This document shows positions 61,343 through 64,000 of a stretch of DNA of 64,000 nucleotides, piece after piece. A model generated the notes under the pieces. It ran no database searches and was not told where the DNA came from. It was given only the letters and a program-made list of their open reading frames with translations. The stretch's first letter is position 1. The number at the start of each line of letters is the position of its first letter. The position numbers and the translations under genes are program-made. This DNA is from Limnephilus marmoratus (taxonomy: Eukaryota > Arthropoda > Insecta > Trichoptera > Limnephilidae): assembly GCA_917880885.1 (NCBI GenBank), contig OU862920.1, forward strand, positions 40,397,019 through 40,461,018, given 5' to 3'.

Positions 61343-61372
61343 GTATATATCATTTTATATATGTCTTACATA
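61331..61372. repeat. Small palindrome TATGTAAGACAT...ATGTCTTACATA
   Basis: Arms of 12 bp, extended by alternating TA, around a TCATTT-containing loop, at the 5' edge of the LINE fragment. Confidence 0.65.
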
Positions 61373-61728
61373 TTATAAAAATATATTTTTCGTTGAGTAA
61401 TTTTCATATTTTTTTCTATTCGATTCAATAAAAGGATTTATTTTCCACTTGCGAGACCATAGGCAAGTTCTGCAGATTGGGAGATAAAACATTGTACGGC
61501 GATAATACGTTAGGGGAGATAAGTAGAGTGAGGTTGGAAAATACTTGGCTAAGCAAATTTTCTCAAATCGAACCTATAAAGATAAAATATTTTAAACCAA
61601 CATTTCGAACCTGAATCATTTCGCTGCTTCAAACACAGCAAACTTATTTTGTGCCACCATTTTAATTTAAAATTAATACGTTACGTACTTTTAACTACGT
61701 TTTTTGTAAAAAAACCGACAAGTCTTGC

Positions 61729-61997
61729 ATGCCTACAATATACGACATCTTTTTTCAGCCCGATTCCAATTAGACACCAAAGTCAACATTTTTCGCTTTA
61801 TGCGATCGCTATTTTGATCTCTTTTCATATCTACGATTTCAATTGTCATCACTGCAAACAACATTTGAACCATGCTGTTTGCTGTGATCCCAACTGAAAT
61901 CATAGATATGAAAATAGCGATCGCATTAAGCGAAAAATGTTGCCTTTGGTCTCTAATTGCAATCGGGCCGAAAAAAGATGTCATGTATTGTAGGCAT
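61729..61997. mobile_element. Snapback (near-perfect palindromic) element
   Basis: The left arm (61729 to about 61855) and right arm (about 61868-61997) are inverted copies over about 125 bp with only scattered differences. The ends read ATGCCTACAATA. Shared blocks include CATCTTTTTTCRGCCCGATT, CAACATTTTTCGCTT, ATGCGATCGCTATTTT, CATATCTAYGATTTCA and GCAAACARCAT. The loop is minimal. No target duplication is evident. Frames on either strand (82 and 83 codons) are mirror images of each other and not genes. Confidence 0.75.
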
Positions 61998-62196
61998 TAC
62001 TTCATCAGGGTTATTTTCATGTTAAAACATGTCGTTTTTTAAATAATAAACGTGGTTAAAACTTAGTATATATCTGTTAATTTTAAATCGTTTCGATTTA
62101 TTGTAAGCCTATCCTAATAGAATATTTTTAGAAATTACTACATAGGTGAGAAGTGGTACAAAATATCCCATATGTAAGATCACAATGAAGGTTGTA

Positions 62197-62455
62197 CAAT
62201 TTTTTTTATACGCGAATACCTCACAAGAGTCTCAACTGCCTCAGCCGGAAGCCAATGAGCATGTGGTGAGGCTAAAAGAAAGTGTGGAGGAGAAAGAAAA
62301 TGGGGGAGAGGATGCACCTGGCTATTAAGATCTATTCACCAAACACGGCTAAAGCCTTTTCAAGCAACGTTTAAGCTCTGAATGGTGGTCTTATACCAGG
62401 GCGATACTGAGAATATCTTCCACAATGGAACGTGCCGCAAATATACAATGCTTCC
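62197..62455 (-). mobile_element. SINE (K family), headless copy
   Basis: Plus strand: poly-T, GAATACCTCACAAGAGTCTC, AACTGCCTCAGCCGGAAGCC, GAGGATGCACCTGGCTATTA, CACCAAACACGGCTAAAGCC, ATGGTGGTCTTATACCAGGG and GGAACGTGCCGCAAATATAC. The tRNA-like head on the far side is not recognisable. Confidence 0.65.
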
Positions 62456-62536
62456 ATGGAAGGGTGGTATTAAGATATTTAAATATGAACATGTACGCAA
62501 ATTATTGCACCATCTAAATGTACATTATATTTTATA

Positions 62537-63015
62537 CTAGCTTTTTCCCGCGGCTTCGCTCGCATGGTATTAGGGGATTCCCACTCAGCCTCCTCCACCT
62601 TTCATCTTCCTACTCCACTCCCCCCATCAACCCCCCTCCCCCTCCATCCCCCCTTCCCCAACTTCTCCCCACTCCACTCATCCATCAACCCCCCTCTCCC
62701 TCCCCCTCCTTCTCCACCCACCCATACCCCACCCCACACACTCCCCACTCCACCTCCCCCCCACCTTCCTCCACCCCTCCCCCTTCCCTTCCTTCCCTCC
62801 CCACTCTTCCACCCCACTCCGCCTCCATAACGCTAGAGATTATTCATAACGCAAGAGCTTACCAATATATGTAGCCTATAGATCACGCAAATAATGTAGC
62901 TTTCTATTAGTGTAAGAATTTTTAAAGTCCATTCAGTAGTTTTTGTATGAAAGAGTAACACACATACATCCATACAAACTTTTACCTTTATAATATTAAT
63001 TAGTAATTAATAGGA
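62537..63015 (-). mobile_element. Non-autonomous Helitron (Q5)
   Basis: The 3' CTAG is at 62537-62540, preceded on the minus strand by GCGAGCGAAGCCGCGGGAAA. The 5' TCCTATTAATTACTAATTAA (63015) is followed by ATATTATAAAGGTAAAAGTT, TGTTACTCTTTCATAC and CTACTGAATGGACTTTAAAA. The flanks are A and T. The C-rich plus-strand tract (62570-62825) is again G-rich on the element strand. The frames of 118, 88 and 71 codons in it are artefacts. Confidence 0.7.
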
Positions 63016-63104
63016 TGCTAAAATTAATAAAATAAAATTAAAAAAAAAAAAAACAAAAAATAAAAATATTATTTTAAATTACTAATATGTGAAAAAAAAT
63101 TACT

Positions 63105-63182
63105 TGCGCACGACGGGAGTTGAAACTGCGATTCTCGGGTCGCTAATTAAGAGCCTTACCCCTCGGCCACGGAGACCGATTT
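63105..63182 (-). other. tRNA-like SINE head
   Basis: On the minus strand CTCCGTGGCCGAGGGGTAAG (A box) and CAGTTTCAACTCCCGTCGTG (decayed B box) are followed by GCGCAAGTAA, as in the K SINE heads. The rest is an A/T-rich remnant. Confidence 0.5.
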
Positions 63183-64000
63183 ATCTAAATTACTTTCTTA
63201 AGCGTGAGGTCTACTTTTTTATACCAACGGCGTTCGCACATAATATTTAATTTATAAATACTATAACAAAGAAGAAAGAAATTACAATATGTGATACCTG
63301 GAGATATTTTAAAACATATTGCACAGCTCGTTGATAACTTCAATTATCTTAAGAGCCATCGTAAATAAGACTTCTTCAGTTATTTATGATATTTGTTCGC
63401 ATATACCTAAACAATCCGGTTAATTATTATTCATTTCTCTTTCTTCGCAATCTGCGATCTCTGCCATTTAAAATAATTGTAAAGTTCCGATACATGTTCT
63501 AGCGACGATAACAATCATTGGGTCCCACTGGAGTCAAACTTGTGACTATCTCCATAATAATATTGTGTTGTAATGATAATAATAATTGTTTGTTCCAGAG
63601 TGTATGCGGGGTAGTGCAATGCAATACATTTTACATATCGAAATGACAAAAGAAAGACAAATAATAAGATAAGGTAAAAAGTAAATAACAACACATAGAT
63701 AAATATAAAAAAAACGAGTAAGCATAAAAACATGAGAAATGAAAATGAAAAAAAAAAACACTAAAATGAATGCAAGCAGCCGTTTACGGAGGGTATTTCA
63801 CTGTCTACCTTCACCGAGAGCCATCACGGGGACTCCATCCAAACATTCATCCAAGCAAGATGATCGCATTCTTCGATTGGCCCTGTCCATCACACTATCC
63901 AAGTGCTCGGAAAGTGTGCACTCGTCCCTTCAGGAACATTTCCGTAGCACTGTAGTATCTCGGTAGGCGGAATAGTTGGCGATAAGCGTTATTGAAGGCG
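63183..64000. other. No recognised feature
   Basis: About 820 bp. A 75-codon plus-strand frame near the end (63739-63966) is Ser/Arg/His-rich. It may be a fragment of something continuing beyond the window, but I see no motif. Confidence 0.35.

Noticed and set aside
61649..61984. Two similar 82-83-codon frames on opposite strands
   Set aside because: They are mirror products of the palindromic element at 61729-61997.

Overview
The window looks like repeat-dense intergenic DNA from an insect, most probably a moth or butterfly. The composition is AT-rich. There are relics of several non-LTR retrotransposons, tRNA-derived SINEs, Helitrons and many MITE-like elements, a short interstitial array of the insect telomere repeat (TTAGG as its complement AACCT, 29961-29985), and recurrent GTAGGTACCTA-like words that are common in Lepidoptera. 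The lepidopteran assignment is inference. I found no convincing host gene. Every protein-like stretch I recognise belongs to a decayed retroelement, with one possible exception (28846-29139, minus strand).

The dominant signal is a group of about 25 short elements and fragments, here called paired-hairpin elements, types A to E. They share both ends: a left end GAAGTGAAAACTTC and a right end carrying an inverted partner of that motif followed by a terminal hairpin (GTGTG-AATTG-CACAC). They sit in T-rich sites and contain interchangeable interiors. Types D and E carry a tRNA-like cassette. One terminal and one subterminal inverted repeat, a terminal stem-loop and T-rich insertion sites resemble non-autonomous Helentrons (Helitron2 / HINE-like). 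This is my best candidate for an undescribed system.

Layout. 1-12 kb: types A to E, a Helitron (1889-2393), a foldback element (7716-8147), a TTAA-flanked MITE (8247-8620) and a pyrimidine-rich tract. 12.7-18.7 kb: a TA-flanked MITE, then an inverted duplication whose arms give a filled and an empty site for a TTA-flanked MITE, then a SINE. 19-25 kb: a palindromic repeat, hAT-like sequence, and a Transib-like element (22448-23803) with an hAT element nested in it. 26-29 kb: LTR-retrotransposon gag and protease relics on the minus strand, next to an exon-like ORF. 29.7-31.5 kb: a large foldback element with tandemly repeated arms and a 9-bp target duplication. 33-42 kb: two Helitrons, an RTE-like LINE tail, a strong hairpin and an hAT insertion that splits a type A element. 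42-47 kb: a type D element, a SINE and a degenerate LINE on the minus strand (43175-45437), followed by RTE-like and Jockey/CR1-like relics. 47-64 kb: SINEs, TTAA-flanked MITEs, nested Helitrons with extreme G/C strand bias, LINE tails sharing a structured 3' hairpin, and a 270-bp near-perfect palindrome (61729-61997).

These pieces do not form a pathway. They record successive insertions, and several nestings give a relative order: type B into type E, hAT into type A, hAT into Transib, Helitrons and type A into the foldback-type L elements, and the TTA-flanked MITE into one arm of an inverted duplication.
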